A program made the position numbers and the translations under genes. Positions 26,544 through 35,010 of a stretch of DNA of 64,000 nt are shown here, one piece after another. A model generated the notes under the pieces. The model had not been told where the DNA came from and made no database searches. It saw only the letters and a program-made list of their open reading frames with translations. Positions within the stretch are counted from its first letter, which is position 1, and each line of letters starts with the position of its first letter. Source of the stretch: Bacteroidota bacterium (GTDB lineage Bacteria; Bacteroidota; Bacteroidia; UKL13-3); assembly GCA_027487835.1 (NCBI GenBank), contig JAIYCU010000003.1, forward strand, positions 1 to 64,000. Direction: 5' to 3'.

Positions 26544-27795
26544 TCGTTTCTTCCCTGTCTGGGCCCACAGAAATCACATTAACGGGCACGCCAATTTGTG
26601 CTTCTACATAATCCATATAGGTTTTAAACGTTTCTGGCAAATCTTGATAGTTTCTAATTTTTGTTAGATCGCCTGTCCAACCAGGAAAGGAACGGTACAA
26701 AGGCAATATATCTTTGCGACTCAAATCAAATGGGATTTCGGAAGTTTTTTGTCCATTGATATCATATCCATCACATACAAGAACCTCTTCAAAGCCACTC
26801 AATACGTCACTTTTGGTACAAATTAAATCGGTAACACCATTTAGCATGATGGCATATTTGAGGGTTGGTAAATCTAACCAACCTGTTCTGCGGGGCCTTC
26901 CAGTGGTAGCACCAAACTCATGGCCTAATTTTCTAAGCATTTCACCAGTTTCATTTTCTTGCTCGGTTGGGAACGGACCATTGCCCACGCGGGTACAATA
27001 GGCCTTAAATATTCCAAAAACCTTATTGATTTGTTGCGGTGCAATACCCAAGCCACTGCAAGCACCACCCGTTATGGTATTTGAAGAAGTAACAAAAGGA
27101 TAGGAACCAAAATCTATATCTAACAAAGTTCCTTGGGCACCTTCTGCAAGAATTTTTTTACCCGCTTTGATGAGACTATTAATGTAGTATTCAGAGTTAA
27201 TGATTTTAAATTGCTTTAAAAATTCAACCGCTTCAAAAAACGCAGGCTCATGGTCGGCCAAATTGTAATCATAATTAAAACTATCCAACAGTTTCTTATG
27301 ATTGGCAATTGCATGTGTATATTTTTCCTTAAAATTTGGGTCGAGCAAATCCCCAATGCGTAAGCCACTTCTGCCAATTTTATCTTGGTAAGTTGGGCTA
27401 ATGCCTCTAAGGGTTGAACCCACTTTATGTACCCCTTTATTTGCTTCGCTTGCCGCATCTACCAAGCGATGAGTAGGTAAAATAAGGTGCGCTTTTTCTG
27501 AGATATAAAGATTTTTCTTAATATCTACACCAGTTGTCATGGCCTTTTCAATTTCTTTTTTAAGTTGAACAGGGTCAATTACAACACCATTACCAATAAT
27601 ATTGATGCAATGCGCGTGGAAGATCCCAGAAGGGATGGTATTTAAAACATACTTATTACCTCCAAACTCAAGCGAATGACCCGCGTTTGGGCCTCCTTGA
27701 AACCTGGCTACCACATCATATCTTGGGGTTAATACATCTACTATTTTCCCTTTACCTTCATCGCCCCATTGAAGCCCTAATACTACATCTACCAT
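26533..27795 (-). CDS. purA: Adenylosuccinate synthetase
   Basis: PurA joins IMP and aspartate using GTP in the first committed step to AMP. The N-terminal P-loop-like GLQWGDEGKGKIVDVLTPRY with the catalytic Asp, the conserved FQGGPNAGHSLEFGG, EGAQGTLLDIDFGSYPFVTS and TGRPRRTGWLDLP all match. The length of 420 residues is normal. It lies 3 bases after fur on the same strand, in the order rsh-fur-purA, an arrangement seen elsewhere in Bacteroidota. Confidence 0.98.
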   Translation of the reverse strand: MVDVVLGLQWGDEGKGKIVDVLTPRYDVVARFQGGPNAGHSLEFGGNKYVLNTIPSGIFHAHCINIIGNGVVIDPVQLKKEIEKAMTTGVDIKKNLYISEKAHLILPTHRLVDAASEANKGVHKVGSTLRGISPTYQDKIGRSGLRIGDLLDPNFKEKYTHAIANHKKLLDSFNYDYNLADHEPAFFEAVEFLKQFKIINSEYYINSLIKAGKKILAEGAQGTLLDIDFGSYPFVTSSNTITGGACSGLGIAPQQINKVFGIFKAYCTRVGNGPFPTEQENETGEMLRKLGHEFGATTGRPRRTGWLDLPTLKYAIMLNGVTDLICTKSDVLSGFEEVLVCDGYDINGQKTSEIPFDLSRKDILPLYRSFPGWTGDLTKIRNYQDLPETFKTYMDYVEAQIGVPVNVISVGPDREETIMK

Positions 27796-27798
27796 ACC

Positions 27799-28299
27799 CT
27801 ATTTTAAATTGATTATTTTCTTACAAGACATACATTTTCCCTCGGCATCCATTTGTGGATTTCCAAATAAATAAAGTGAGTGATTGGTTATTTGAAACTG
27901 CATCAACTCTCCCATTGTGGTTTTAATTTGCTGAATACGTGGGTCGCAAAACTCAAGCACTTCATTGCAAAGGTTGCAAATAAGGTGATCGTGTTGCCTA
28001 AACCCGTAAGCCCTTTCGAACCTTGAAATATTTTTTCCAAACTGATGTTTAATGACCAAACCACAGTCTAATAATAAATCGAGTGTGTTGTATACAGTTG
28101 CTCGGCTTACCCGGTAGTTTCTATCTTTCATATGCTCAAAGAGCGTTTCTACATCAAAGTGCTCTTTGTTGGAATAGATTTCGTCCAGGATGGCAAACCT
28201 TTCTGGCGTTTTGCGCTGCTGTTGCCTTTCGAGGTACTCTACAAACTTCTGTTTGACTTCCTCTTTAAGCTTTATGGCTACCTGATTATCTGTGTTCAT
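27799..28299 (-). CDS. Fur family transcriptional regulator
   Basis: A 166-residue metal-responsive repressor. The winged helix is visible around SRATVYNTLDLLLDCGLV, the usual DNA-contact helix. The dimerisation domain contains the metal ligands in RQHDHLICNLCNEVLEF and a second cysteine pair CMSCKK at the C-terminus, which would form the structural zinc site with CNLC. This could be Fur, PerR or Zur; the sequence alone does not decide. A TAttTTCG box upstream is a possible promoter. The gene lies immediately before purA. Confidence 0.9.
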   Translation of the reverse strand: MNTDNQVAIKLKEEVKQKFVEYLERQQQRKTPERFAILDEIYSNKEHFDVETLFEHMKDRNYRVSRATVYNTLDLLLDCGLVIKHQFGKNISRFERAYGFRQHDHLICNLCNEVLEFCDPRIQQIKTTMGELMQFQITNHSLYLFGNPQMDAEGKCMSCKKIINLK

Positions 28300-28339
28300 T
28301 CAAAATTTGAAAGGGACGAAAATACATAAATCTTTGATA

Positions 28340-30556
28340 TCAATTCAAATCGACTCTTTGCACACTGATAAGATTACTTGCTGCTTTGATGGTATTGATA
28401 ATGTTTTCTAGTTGTTGCGTATCATGTACCTCTAAAAAAATATTTCCTTCAAAGGTTCCTTCATTACTAGAAATACTAATTGATTTCATATTGATATTTA
28501 GTTGCCTTGAGATAATATCGGTGATAATACTCACAATACCAACACTATCTATTCCAGATACCCGTATTGAACTAAGAAATCCTTTCTGTGACACAGCAGC
28601 ACCCCCAGCCCATTTTGCTTTGATAATGCGATACCCATAGTTACTCATCAATGCTACTGCATTAGAGCAACTGGTTCTGTGTATTTTAACGCCCTCACCA
28701 ATGGTAATAAAGCCAAATATCTCATCGCCTGGAATTGGGTTACAGCATTTTGCAAACCCATATTCCATTGAAGCCTCATTTTCGCTTAAAATAACTACAT
28801 CATTGGGTACAATGGGAATGGGCGATTTGGTTTTAGGGGCTTGGTTTGGTTCAGCGCTTTTTGTATTTTCAATGGATAAAATGCCCTCTATATCCATTTT
28901 GGTGCGGTCAATAATTTCCTGAGCCACTTGGTAATATAAGTCGCTAACCGATTTTAGCTTATAAAACTTCATGAGCGTATTCAAGGCATCTGAGGTAAAA
29001 GCTACTTTTGCATTTTTAAACTTTCGCTCTAAAATCTCTTTGCCTAAAGAAGAGGCCTTAAGACGTATTTGTTTAAAATACTCTCTTATTTTGGATTTTG
29101 CTTTGGCTGTAATTACAAAGTTGAACCATTCTTCGCTAGGCTTTTGCTTACTGCTGGTAAGAATCTCTACTTGGTCGCCATTATTAAGTTTATGATTTAT
29201 AGGTACCAATTTATTATTGAGTTTGGCACCAATGCATTGCAAACCTAAATCTGAGTGGATGTCGAAGGCAAAGTCTAGCACTGTGGCATTTGCAGGCATT
29301 TTTTTCAAATCACCCTTTGGTGTAAATACAAAAATTTCGTCGGTATACAGTGCTAATTTAAAATCATCCAAAAACTCAAGCGCTGTAGCATCTGGGTTTT
29401 CAAGGATTTCGCGCACACGACCAATCCAACCTTCTAGGCTATTATCTTGCCCAGCAGCTGCTTTATCCTTGTATTTCCAATGTGCAGCAAAACCTTTCTC
29501 CGCAATTTCGTCCATTCGTTTGGTTCTAATTTGCACTTCAACCCAACGGCCTTTGGGGCCCATTACTGTGGTATGCAAACTCTCGTAACCATTGGCTTTT
29601 GGGGTACTTACCCAATCGCGCAACCTATCAGGATTTGGCGTATAATTATCGGTTACAATTGAATAAACACGCCAACAATCACTTTTTTCATGGTCAAAGT
29701 CGGTTTCTATTATAACACGAATGGCAAATAAATCATACACCTGCTCAAACTGCACATTCTGCGCTTTCATTTTATTCAAAATAGAATGAATGCTCTTTGG
29801 CCTTCCTTTAATTTCAAATTTAAATCCACTTTCTTTCATTTGGTCCTCAATGGGATCAATAAAAGTTCGGATGTATTTATTGCGTTGAACTTTTGTTTCG
29901 GATAATTTATTCTTGACAAAACTGTAGTTATCTGCTTGAAGGTATTTGGTAGATAAATCTTCCAATTCAGATTTAAGGGCGTAAAGGCCTAATCGGTGGG
30001 CAAGTGGGGCGTAAACATATGCGGTTTCCGAGGCAATTTTAAGTTGCGACTTTGGACTCATACTATCCAATGTGCGCATGTTATGTAAGCGATCTGAGAG
30101 TTTTATTAAAATCACCCGCACATCATCGCTCAAGGTGAGCAACATTTTCTTAAAATTTTCTGCCTGTATGCTGCGATCTGGCTGATCAAATACGCCAGAA
30201 ATTTTAGTGAGACCATCAATGATGCGGGCCACCTTTTCGCCAAATTTTAGCTGTATAAACTCCAGCGTTATTTCTGTATCTTCAACAGTGTCATGTAAAA
30301 GGGCACAAACAACAGAGGTAACACCAAGTCCTATTTCTTCTGCACAAATTTGTGCTACGGCCAAGGGGTGAAAAATATAGGGTTCCCCACTTTTACGGCG
30401 CATATTTTTATGCGCTTCTAATGCCAGCTTAAATGCCGATTTTATGAGTGCTTTATCTTCTTTAGTAACCGCCCTGCGAATGCTGCGCAACAGCTGACGA
30501 TAAGCCTTTACGATTTCTATATTTTCTTGTTCTGTATTGAATTCCTTCAGCACCAT
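28340..30556 (-). CDS. rsh: Bifunctional (p)ppGpp synthetase/hydrolase (RelA/SpoT homologue)
   Basis: A 738-residue long RSH controlling the stringent response. The N-terminal HD hydrolase domain is intact (FHPLAVAQICAEE, LLHDTVEDTEIT). The synthetase domain shows YDLFAIRVII, YESLHTTVMGPKGRWVEVQI and AEKGFAAHWKYK. TGS (FTPKGDLKKMPANATVLDFA), a helical/zinc-finger region (YGFAKCCNPIPGDEIFGFIT) and a C-terminal ACT domain (IRVSGIDSVGIVSIITDIIS) follow. Because both catalytic domains keep their key residues, it should both make and degrade the alarmone. A TAttTTTG box at 30586-30579 sits 22 bases upstream of the ATG, and a copy of the GGTTTGAACC motif lies just beyond it. Confidence 0.97.
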   Translation of the reverse strand: MVLKEFNTEQENIEIVKAYRQLLRSIRRAVTKEDKALIKSAFKLALEAHKNMRRKSGEPYIFHPLAVAQICAEEIGLGVTSVVCALLHDTVEDTEITLEFIQLKFGEKVARIIDGLTKISGVFDQPDRSIQAENFKKMLLTLSDDVRVILIKLSDRLHNMRTLDSMSPKSQLKIASETAYVYAPLAHRLGLYALKSELEDLSTKYLQADNYSFVKNKLSETKVQRNKYIRTFIDPIEDQMKESGFKFEIKGRPKSIHSILNKMKAQNVQFEQVYDLFAIRVIIETDFDHEKSDCWRVYSIVTDNYTPNPDRLRDWVSTPKANGYESLHTTVMGPKGRWVEVQIRTKRMDEIAEKGFAAHWKYKDKAAAGQDNSLEGWIGRVREILENPDATALEFLDDFKLALYTDEIFVFTPKGDLKKMPANATVLDFAFDIHSDLGLQCIGAKLNNKLVPINHKLNNGDQVEILTSSKQKPSEEWFNFVITAKAKSKIREYFKQIRLKASSLGKEILERKFKNAKVAFTSDALNTLMKFYKLKSVSDLYYQVAQEIIDRTKMDIEGILSIENTKSAEPNQAPKTKSPIPIVPNDVVILSENEASMEYGFAKCCNPIPGDEIFGFITIGEGVKIHRTSCSNAVALMSNYGYRIIKAKWAGGAAVSQKGFLSSIRVSGIDSVGIVSIITDIISRQLNINMKSISISSNEGTFEGNIFLEVHDTQQLENIINTIKAASNLISVQRVDLN

Positions 30557-30658
30557 TTAACGTAACTATGAGTTTTCCCAAAAATAGTTTTTAATTCGGT
30601 TTGAACCTAAATCAAAACGGGTGAATAGACCTTATTTTAAGTGATTTTCTGAAAGTCT

Positions 30659-30687
30659 TTTGTTTTTGAAAAATATTCCTATATTTG
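30659..30687 (+). promoter_or_regulatory. Promoter of tRNA-Leu (TTTG-N17-TAtaTTTG)
   Basis: TTTG at 30659-30662 and TATATTTG at 30680-30687 are separated by 17 bases and match the Bacteroidota -33/-7 consensus. The predicted start near 30694 leaves about 16 bases before the mature tRNA. Confidence 0.6.
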
Positions 30688-30709
30688 CGCTCCCTTTTCG
30701 AAGGTAAAA

Positions 30710-30791
30710 GCGCATGTGGCGTAATTGGTAGCCGTGCCAGACTTAGGATCTGGTGCCGAGAGGCGTGGGGGTTCGAGTCCCTCCATGCGCA
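30710..30791 (+). tRNA. tRNA-Leu (anticodon TAG)
   Basis: The acceptor stem pairs GCGCATG with CATGCGC, followed by the discriminator A at 30791. The anticodon stem pairs CCAGA with TCTGG around the loop CTTAGGA, giving anticodon TAG at 30734-30736, which reads CUA leucine codons. A long variable arm (GTGCCGAGAGGCGT) and the T-arm GGGGGTTCGAGTCCCTC mark a class II tRNA of 82 bases. CCA is not encoded. Confidence 0.95.
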
Positions 30792-30815
30792 CAAAACGCA
30801 GCTTGCTGCAAATTC

Positions 30816-30845
30816 AAATAAGACTGACAATCGTCAGTCTTATTT
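30816..30845 (+). terminator. Hairpin after tRNA-Leu
   Basis: AAATAAGACTGAC pairs perfectly with GTCAGTCTTATTT around an AATC loop, a 13-bp stem 25 bases after the tRNA. It probably ends the tRNA transcript; its position 29 bases before tig would also let it influence tig. Confidence 0.7.
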
Positions 30846-30873
30846 GTTATTATGTCCTTGTAAATAAAGAGTA

Positions 30874-32259
30874 ATGAACGTAACATTCGAAAAAAAAGAT
30901 GATTTAAATGGAACCATTTCCGTTCAAATTAGTACTGGCGACTACTTAGCTAACTACGACAAAAGACTAAGAGATTACAGCAAAAAAGCTAATATCCCTG
31001 GTTTCCGTGCCGGCCATGCCCCTAAAGGTATGATTGAGAAAATGGTTGGAAACAACCTTCTCCTAGAAGAAATTAACACACTAGCGAGCAAAGGTCTCTT
31101 TGATTACATCGAAGAAAATAAACTCAATGTTTTGGGTCAACCCGTTATGAATGACGACACCAAGATTGATGAACTTAACAAAACTGCTGATTATACTTTT
31201 AGTTTTGATATTGGTTTAAGTCCAGAAATTGAATTAAATATTAGTGCCGCAGATACTTTTACGAAATACACAGTAGAAGTTACACCTGCTATGATTGATG
31301 ATGAATTGGACCGCATGACCAAACGTTTTGGCAATCTTGTAGAGGTTGAAGTTGCTGGTGAAAACGACATGATTTATGCTGGGTTAACCGAATTATTAGA
31401 ATCAGGTGAAGTATTAGACGGCGGTGTGAATGCAGATAGCGTTCCTGTTGCCATCAACACCATTAAAAACGAAGATATAAAAGCGCAAATATTGGCTGCT
31501 AAAAAAGGTGATACTTTTACGGTAAATATTTTTGGCTTGTTTAATAATGATGAATCAGAAATGAGTCATGCATTGGGTGTTCAAAAACAAACCATTGGAG
31601 ATTTAAGTCCAAACTTTAGGGTAGAACTTAAGGAAATTAAGCATACCGAGAAAGCAGAACTAAATCAAGAATTGTTTGACAAGCTTTACGGCGAAAATGC
31701 CATCAGCAGCGAAGAAGAATTGAGAGAAAAATTAAAGGCTGAAATTCTAGGTTACTTCGACCAACAAGCGCAGCATTTATTAGAGCACGAATTGTTTGAC
31801 CATTTGGTTGAGAAGCATAATATCGTTTTACCTGATGCTTTTTTAAAGCGTTGGTTAATCGATCGTCATGCTGATAAATTCAATGAAAGCAATATTGAAG
31901 AAGGTTATATCCCTGAAGCCAACTATTTGAAGAACCATATTTTAGAAGAGAAAATTCTTTTAACAGCAGGTATCAAAATAGATGATTCAGACATTAGAAA
32001 TGCAGCCTTTGACTATACTAAAAACATGTTTGGGGCATATGGCAACCAAGGCTTAAGTGATGAGTTATTGCTTAGCATTGTTGAACCTCAATTAAAGAAA
32101 GAAGATTTTAGAAGCAGAATGATTAATGTAGCTGCCAGAACTAAGGTTAACGAGTATATATTAAATACAGTTACCATAGAAACTAAGGCAGTACCAACAG
32201 AAGAATTTAACCAAATCATTTCGCAGCACAATGGCAAACATCACCATTCTCACGAATAG
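30874..32259 (+). CDS. tig: Trigger factor (ribosome-associated chaperone/prolyl isomerase)
   Basis: Trigger factor binds at the ribosome exit tunnel and shields nascent chains. The ribosome-binding signature is present in GFRAGHAPKGMIEKMVGNN (family GFRxGxxP). The central FKBP-like domain is divergent and only weakly recognisable (AGENDMIYAGLTELLESGEV), as is usual in Bacteroidota, so isomerase activity is doubtful. The C-terminal helical arms follow. The last residues are histidine-rich (HNGKHHHSHE), a possible metal-binding tail. A perfect 52-bp palindromic terminator follows the stop. Confidence 0.93.
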   Translation: MNVTFEKKDDLNGTISVQISTGDYLANYDKRLRDYSKKANIPGFRAGHAPKGMIEKMVGNNLLLEEINTLASKGLFDYIEENKLNVLGQPVMNDDTKIDELNKTADYTFSFDIGLSPEIELNISAADTFTKYTVEVTPAMIDDELDRMTKRFGNLVEVEVAGENDMIYAGLTELLESGEVLDGGVNADSVPVAINTIKNEDIKAQILAAKKGDTFTVNIFGLFNNDESEMSHALGVQKQTIGDLSPNFRVELKEIKHTEKAELNQELFDKLYGENAISSEEELREKLKAEILGYFDQQAQHLLEHELFDHLVEKHNIVLPDAFLKRWLIDRHADKFNESNIEEGYIPEANYLKNHILEEKILLTAGIKIDDSDIRNAAFDYTKNMFGAYGNQGLSDELLLSIVEPQLKKEDFRSRMINVAARTKVNEYILNTVTIETKAVPTEEFNQIISQHNGKHHHSHE

Positions 32260-32271
32260 TTGTTTATTAAA

Positions 32272-32323
32272 AATATATCATAAAAAAACCGCTGCAATTG
32301 CAGCGGTTTTTTTATGATATATT
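32272..32323. terminator. Perfect 52-bp palindromic bidirectional terminator
   Basis: The sequence reads identically on both strands over 52 bases, centred between 32297 and 32298: AACCGCTGCAA/TTGCAGCGGTT flanked by A7 and T7 and a further ATCAT/ATGAT arm. It is an intrinsic terminator for both tig and the convergent desaturase gene. Confidence 0.93.
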
Positions 32324-32331
32324 GTGAAGGA

Positions 32332-33315
32332 TTAAGCCCTTATCCAACTAAATTTAAACTGTTGATCATTTGGTTTAGCTCTTTCAGCAATTCTAGCCAT
32401 TCTATCTGGCAAGCCCATCAAGAAATCTCTTGCCTTTTCGCCATCTTCTTGAAGACTGCGAATGCTATCTAATTTCCAATCGGTTATTAGATTTCTCATT
32501 AAATCTACATAATCCATAGAAGTATAAACACCCAATCTTTGGGCGGCAATACTAAAATTAGAGAAGGTGTTAAGTTCGCCACCTAATTCTTTTAAACACT
32601 GCGCTGGCATTAAAATCTTTTTGCGCATCATGTCTTCAAAAGCAAGCATCATTTCATTGGGATCAATTTCAAAAATGCGACTCACAAAAGACTTATAGGC
32701 TTTCGCGTGTCTTGCTTCATCAGCAGCCACTAAGCCGCAGAGTTTAGAAAGCATGGCATTACCGTCTTTTTTGGCTAAAGAAGCAACTCTTCTATGCGAA
32801 ATATTGGTAGCCATTTCTTGGAAACTGGTATAAACAAAATTGCGGTAAGGATCATTTCCTGCCCCATTATCAAATCCATCTACAATAAGGAATTGAGTGC
32901 TTGCTTCAAACTCACGCATGTTAATTCTACCACATAAATATAGATAGCGGTTAAGCACATCCCCGTGTCTGTTTTCTTCTGCAGTCCAAGAGCGTAACCA
33001 TTTCATCCAAATATTATCCCCAACTTGGTTTACACCAGTCATGCCAGCTAACCAAGTTTCGTAGGTAGGTAAAGCCTCTTCTGTAATGGTGTCAGCCACC
33101 AATACTGCCATTAAATCATAAGAATGATTTTGAGCTACTTCCTGAATACTTTTCAAGTCTTCTACAAAAGTTTCATCTGAGGTTAAAGGCAGAAGCTCAG
33201 AAGCTTGCCAATTAACATCAACTGGATTCAAATACGTTTGAATATCATTTTCAATTTCTTTGCCGATATAGTTCATTACTTCCAAACGGCTTGGTTTGAG
33301 CGGTACTGCATTCAT
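32332..33315 (-). CDS. Acyl-ACP desaturase (soluble di-iron, stearoyl-ACP desaturase family)
   Basis: This soluble enzyme introduces a cis double bond into ACP-bound fatty acid using O2 and a di-iron centre. The two metal-ligand motifs are visible, EENRHG and DEARHA, in four-helix-bundle context. The ATG at 33315 (MNAVPLKPSRLEVMNYIGKE) is preferred to the track's TTG at 33339, because a promoter -7 box (TAAATTTG) covers the TTG. This is one of two genes in the window acting on ACP-linked chains, the other being in the P450 operon, though 30 kb separates them. Confidence 0.9.
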   Translation of the reverse strand: MNAVPLKPSRLEVMNYIGKEIENDIQTYLNPVDVNWQASELLPLTSDETFVEDLKSIQEVAQNHSYDLMAVLVADTITEEALPTYETWLAGMTGVNQVGDNIWMKWLRSWTAEENRHGDVLNRYLYLCGRINMREFEASTQFLIVDGFDNGAGNDPYRNFVYTSFQEMATNISHRRVASLAKKDGNAMLSKLCGLVAADEARHAKAYKSFVSRIFEIDPNEMMLAFEDMMRKKILMPAQCLKELGGELNTFSNFSIAAQRLGVYTSMDYVDLMRNLITDWKLDSIRSLQEDGEKARDFLMGLPDRMARIAERAKPNDQQFKFSWIRA

Positions 33316-33336
33316 AATTCGCGAAAGGTAAGGTTT

Positions 33337-33366
33337 CAAATTTAGTATTTCTTATTAATTTGCAAA
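33337..33366 (-). promoter_or_regulatory. Promoter of the acyl-ACP desaturase (TTTG-N18-TAAATTTG)
   Basis: Read on the minus strand, TTTG at 33366-33363 and TAAATTTG at 33344-33337 are 18 bases apart, an excellent match to the Bacteroidota consensus. It decides the start: the transcript would begin near 33330, leaving the ATG at 33315. Confidence 0.7.
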
Positions 33367-33392
33367 TCTTACATTCTCAACACACGCTCAAT

Positions 33393-34055
33393 TTGCAGTA
33401 TTTCAACCTTCATTCGCATTATAAGCCACAGGCTACTAATGAAATTAGCATTAGAAATGCCTATCATTATTTCCCTAGAAATCATGTTTTGGGCCAATAC
33501 TTTAGTGTTGGCATACATCCTTGGCATCTGCAGAAGTTTGCGCTCGAGGATATTTCTAGTTTAATTAAACCCTTACTTGAGCATCCCCGGGTAGTGGCCA
33601 TTGGCGAGATTGGTTTAGATAAATTAAAGCCTAATTTTGAATTGCAGGCGTCTGCGTTTTTGGTTCAAACCGAAATAGCAGAAGCTGCCCAATTGCCAAT
33701 CATCATTCATTGTGTAAAGGCATATCCAGAAATATTGAAACTTATTAAATCATTTAAAGGAAATATAATTTTGCATAACTTCTATGCTAATGAAGAAATA
33801 ACTACAGCATTTTTAAAATTGCCAAATGTATATTTCTCCTTAGGAAAAAGATTTAGATTTTCGGTTGGTTTGAACCAATCGTATGCAAAAAGAATTCCTA
33901 TTGAAAGGCTATTTATTGAAACAGATATAATCCGCGAACCAGTATCAATTATTTATGAAGCCATTGCAGAAAAACTAGATCTTTCTTTAGGTAGTTTAAC
34001 TGCCAGCATTCAAGTCAATGCAAAATTGGTATTTAAGAAAATGGTAAATCTTTAA
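33393..34055 (+). CDS. TatD family metal-dependent hydrolase
   Basis: TatD proteins are metal-dependent DNases (3' exonucleases) with a TIM-barrel fold. The ligands are all present: HxH in NLHSHYKP, the bridging glutamate in IGEIGLD, histidines in IIHCVKAYPE and ILHNFYA, and the aspartate in LFIETDI. No ATG is available; the TTG at 33393 (QYFNLHSH) places the HxH at residues 7 and 9 as in other members, while the track uses a TTG at 33360. Two copies of the GGTTTGAACC motif fall within this one gene. Confidence 0.85.
   Translation: MQYFNLHSHYKPQATNEISIRNAYHYFPRNHVLGQYFSVGIHPWHLQKFALEDISSLIKPLLEHPRVVAIGEIGLDKLKPNFELQASAFLVQTEIAEAAQLPIIIHCVKAYPEILKLIKSFKGNIILHNFYANEEITTAFLKLPNVYFSLGKRFRFSVGLNQSYAKRIPIERLFIETDIIREPVSIIYEAIAEKLDLSLGSLTASIQVNAKLVFKKMVNL
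33662..33876. repeat. Representative pair of a dispersed 10-bp near-palindrome GGTTCAAACC/GGTTTGAACC
   Basis: Two exact copies lie in the TatD gene at 33662-33671 and 33867-33876. Other exact copies in the window begin at 7382, 7837, 9426, 12670, 21207, 26256, 30599, 39396, 42311, 48126 and 58502. The extended consensus is TTCGGTTTGAACCAA. One-mismatch forms occur near 4257, 18540, 19127, 43066, 44588, 49001, 49361, 53339, 56456, 57071 and 60706. Copies appear in both orientations and in several reading frames, so the constraint acts on DNA. Details are given in the findings. Confidence 0.85.
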
Positions 34056-34627
34056 TTCCAAAGGTAATCATCAGGAGAATCTGCTAAGTATGCAAAATCA
34101 CTTCCGAGTGCTCTAACAGCTGTGGGCCACATTTCTTCTAAATCATCTAAAAAAACTAGATTAGCAGAAGGTTTTGCCAACCACCATGCCTTTTGGTCAA
34201 TTTCGCTTTGCAATTGACCAGCACCCCACCCACTATAGCCTACAAAAAACTTAAAATCGGTATTTTGGGCCCTGCCATCATTTAAAAGTTGGTTTATATT
34301 CTCAATGTTTCCACCCCAAAAAAGACCATTACCAATTGGCATTGCATCGTCAATTAGTAAACCACAACGATGAATAAAATGAAGTGTATTAGGTTCAACA
34401 GGTCCACCATAAAAAATTGGAAAATCAAAGGTCAACAATTCTGGAATAATTTCAGAAGTGTAGGTATTCAATAATTTATTTAGCACAAAACCAACGCTGC
34501 CCTCTGGTTCATGTTCGCATAGCAACACGACGGACTTCCTAAAATTTGGGTCGCTCAAAAAAGGCTCGCTAATGAGTAACTGACCACCTTCGGGATTGAA
34601 ATTATATTGTTTATTACTAATCTCCAT
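34052..34627 (-). CDS. YqgE/AlgH family protein (UPF0301)
   Basis: A cytoplasmic protein of unknown function, widespread in proteobacteria and Bacteroidota. The family start GQLLISEPFLSDPNFRKSVVLLCEH and GSVGFVLNKLLN are typical, as are FYGGPVEPNTLHFIH and the C-terminal VGYSGWGAGQLQSEI. The track starts at a TTG (34636); the ATG at 34627 (MEISNKQYN) is preferred. The stop overlaps the convergent TatD stop by 4 bases. Confidence 0.9.
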   Translation of the reverse strand: MEISNKQYNFNPEGGQLLISEPFLSDPNFRKSVVLLCEHEPEGSVGFVLNKLLNTYTSEIIPELLTFDFPIFYGGPVEPNTLHFIHRCGLLIDDAMPIGNGLFWGGNIENINQLLNDGRAQNTDFKFFVGYSGWGAGQLQSEIDQKAWWLAKPSANLVFLDDLEEMWPTAVRALGSDFAYLADSPDDYLWN

Positions 34628-35010
34628 TTTTTGCAAACTACTAAAGAAGAACCAATTTTATAGCTTTTTCAGAAAGTTTTTTTTGTAATACCAAAATTTC
34701 CAAAAAAATTATACAAAACCTTAAAACAAGATTTAAAAACTTAGTCAACCCATCAAATCCCTTATCAATTTAAAGATTTGATAATAAGAATTTCACCATA
34801 GTTATACGCCATTCATTTTTACTTAATTGTTTAAGTAACATTGATGAAAAAAAATGGTTTAAAACGAACATGCATTGTATTTTTGATAACACCTGGACTT
34901 AAGATAATTAATCATATTCGAATTTACTATAATTGCGTATTGGTTTAAGTTGATTCCATTCACTATTTATCATGAAAATTTTACTTAATCCATAAGTTTA
35001 TTTGAACAAA
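34628..35010. other. AT-rich gene-free stretch before the acyltransferase
   Basis: About 380 bases without a supported gene. It contains a weak inverted repeat (ATCAAATC at 34752 and GATTTGAT at 34775) and a 7-codon ATG frame at 34972 (MKILLNP) just before the acyltransferase. No TAnnTTTG box with a matching -33 element is convincing. It is more AT-rich than the flanking genes. Confidence 0.5.

Noticed and set aside
29217-29662. Plus-strand ORFs inside rsh (29217..29588, 29447..29662)
   Set aside because: They are antisense to a highly conserved gene and show no protein-like pattern.
30612-30867. ORFs 30612..30830 (-) and 30685..30867 (+)
   Set aside because: Both overlap tRNA-Leu; peptides such as RDSNPHASRHQILSLARLPI are the usual artefact of translating tRNA antisense.
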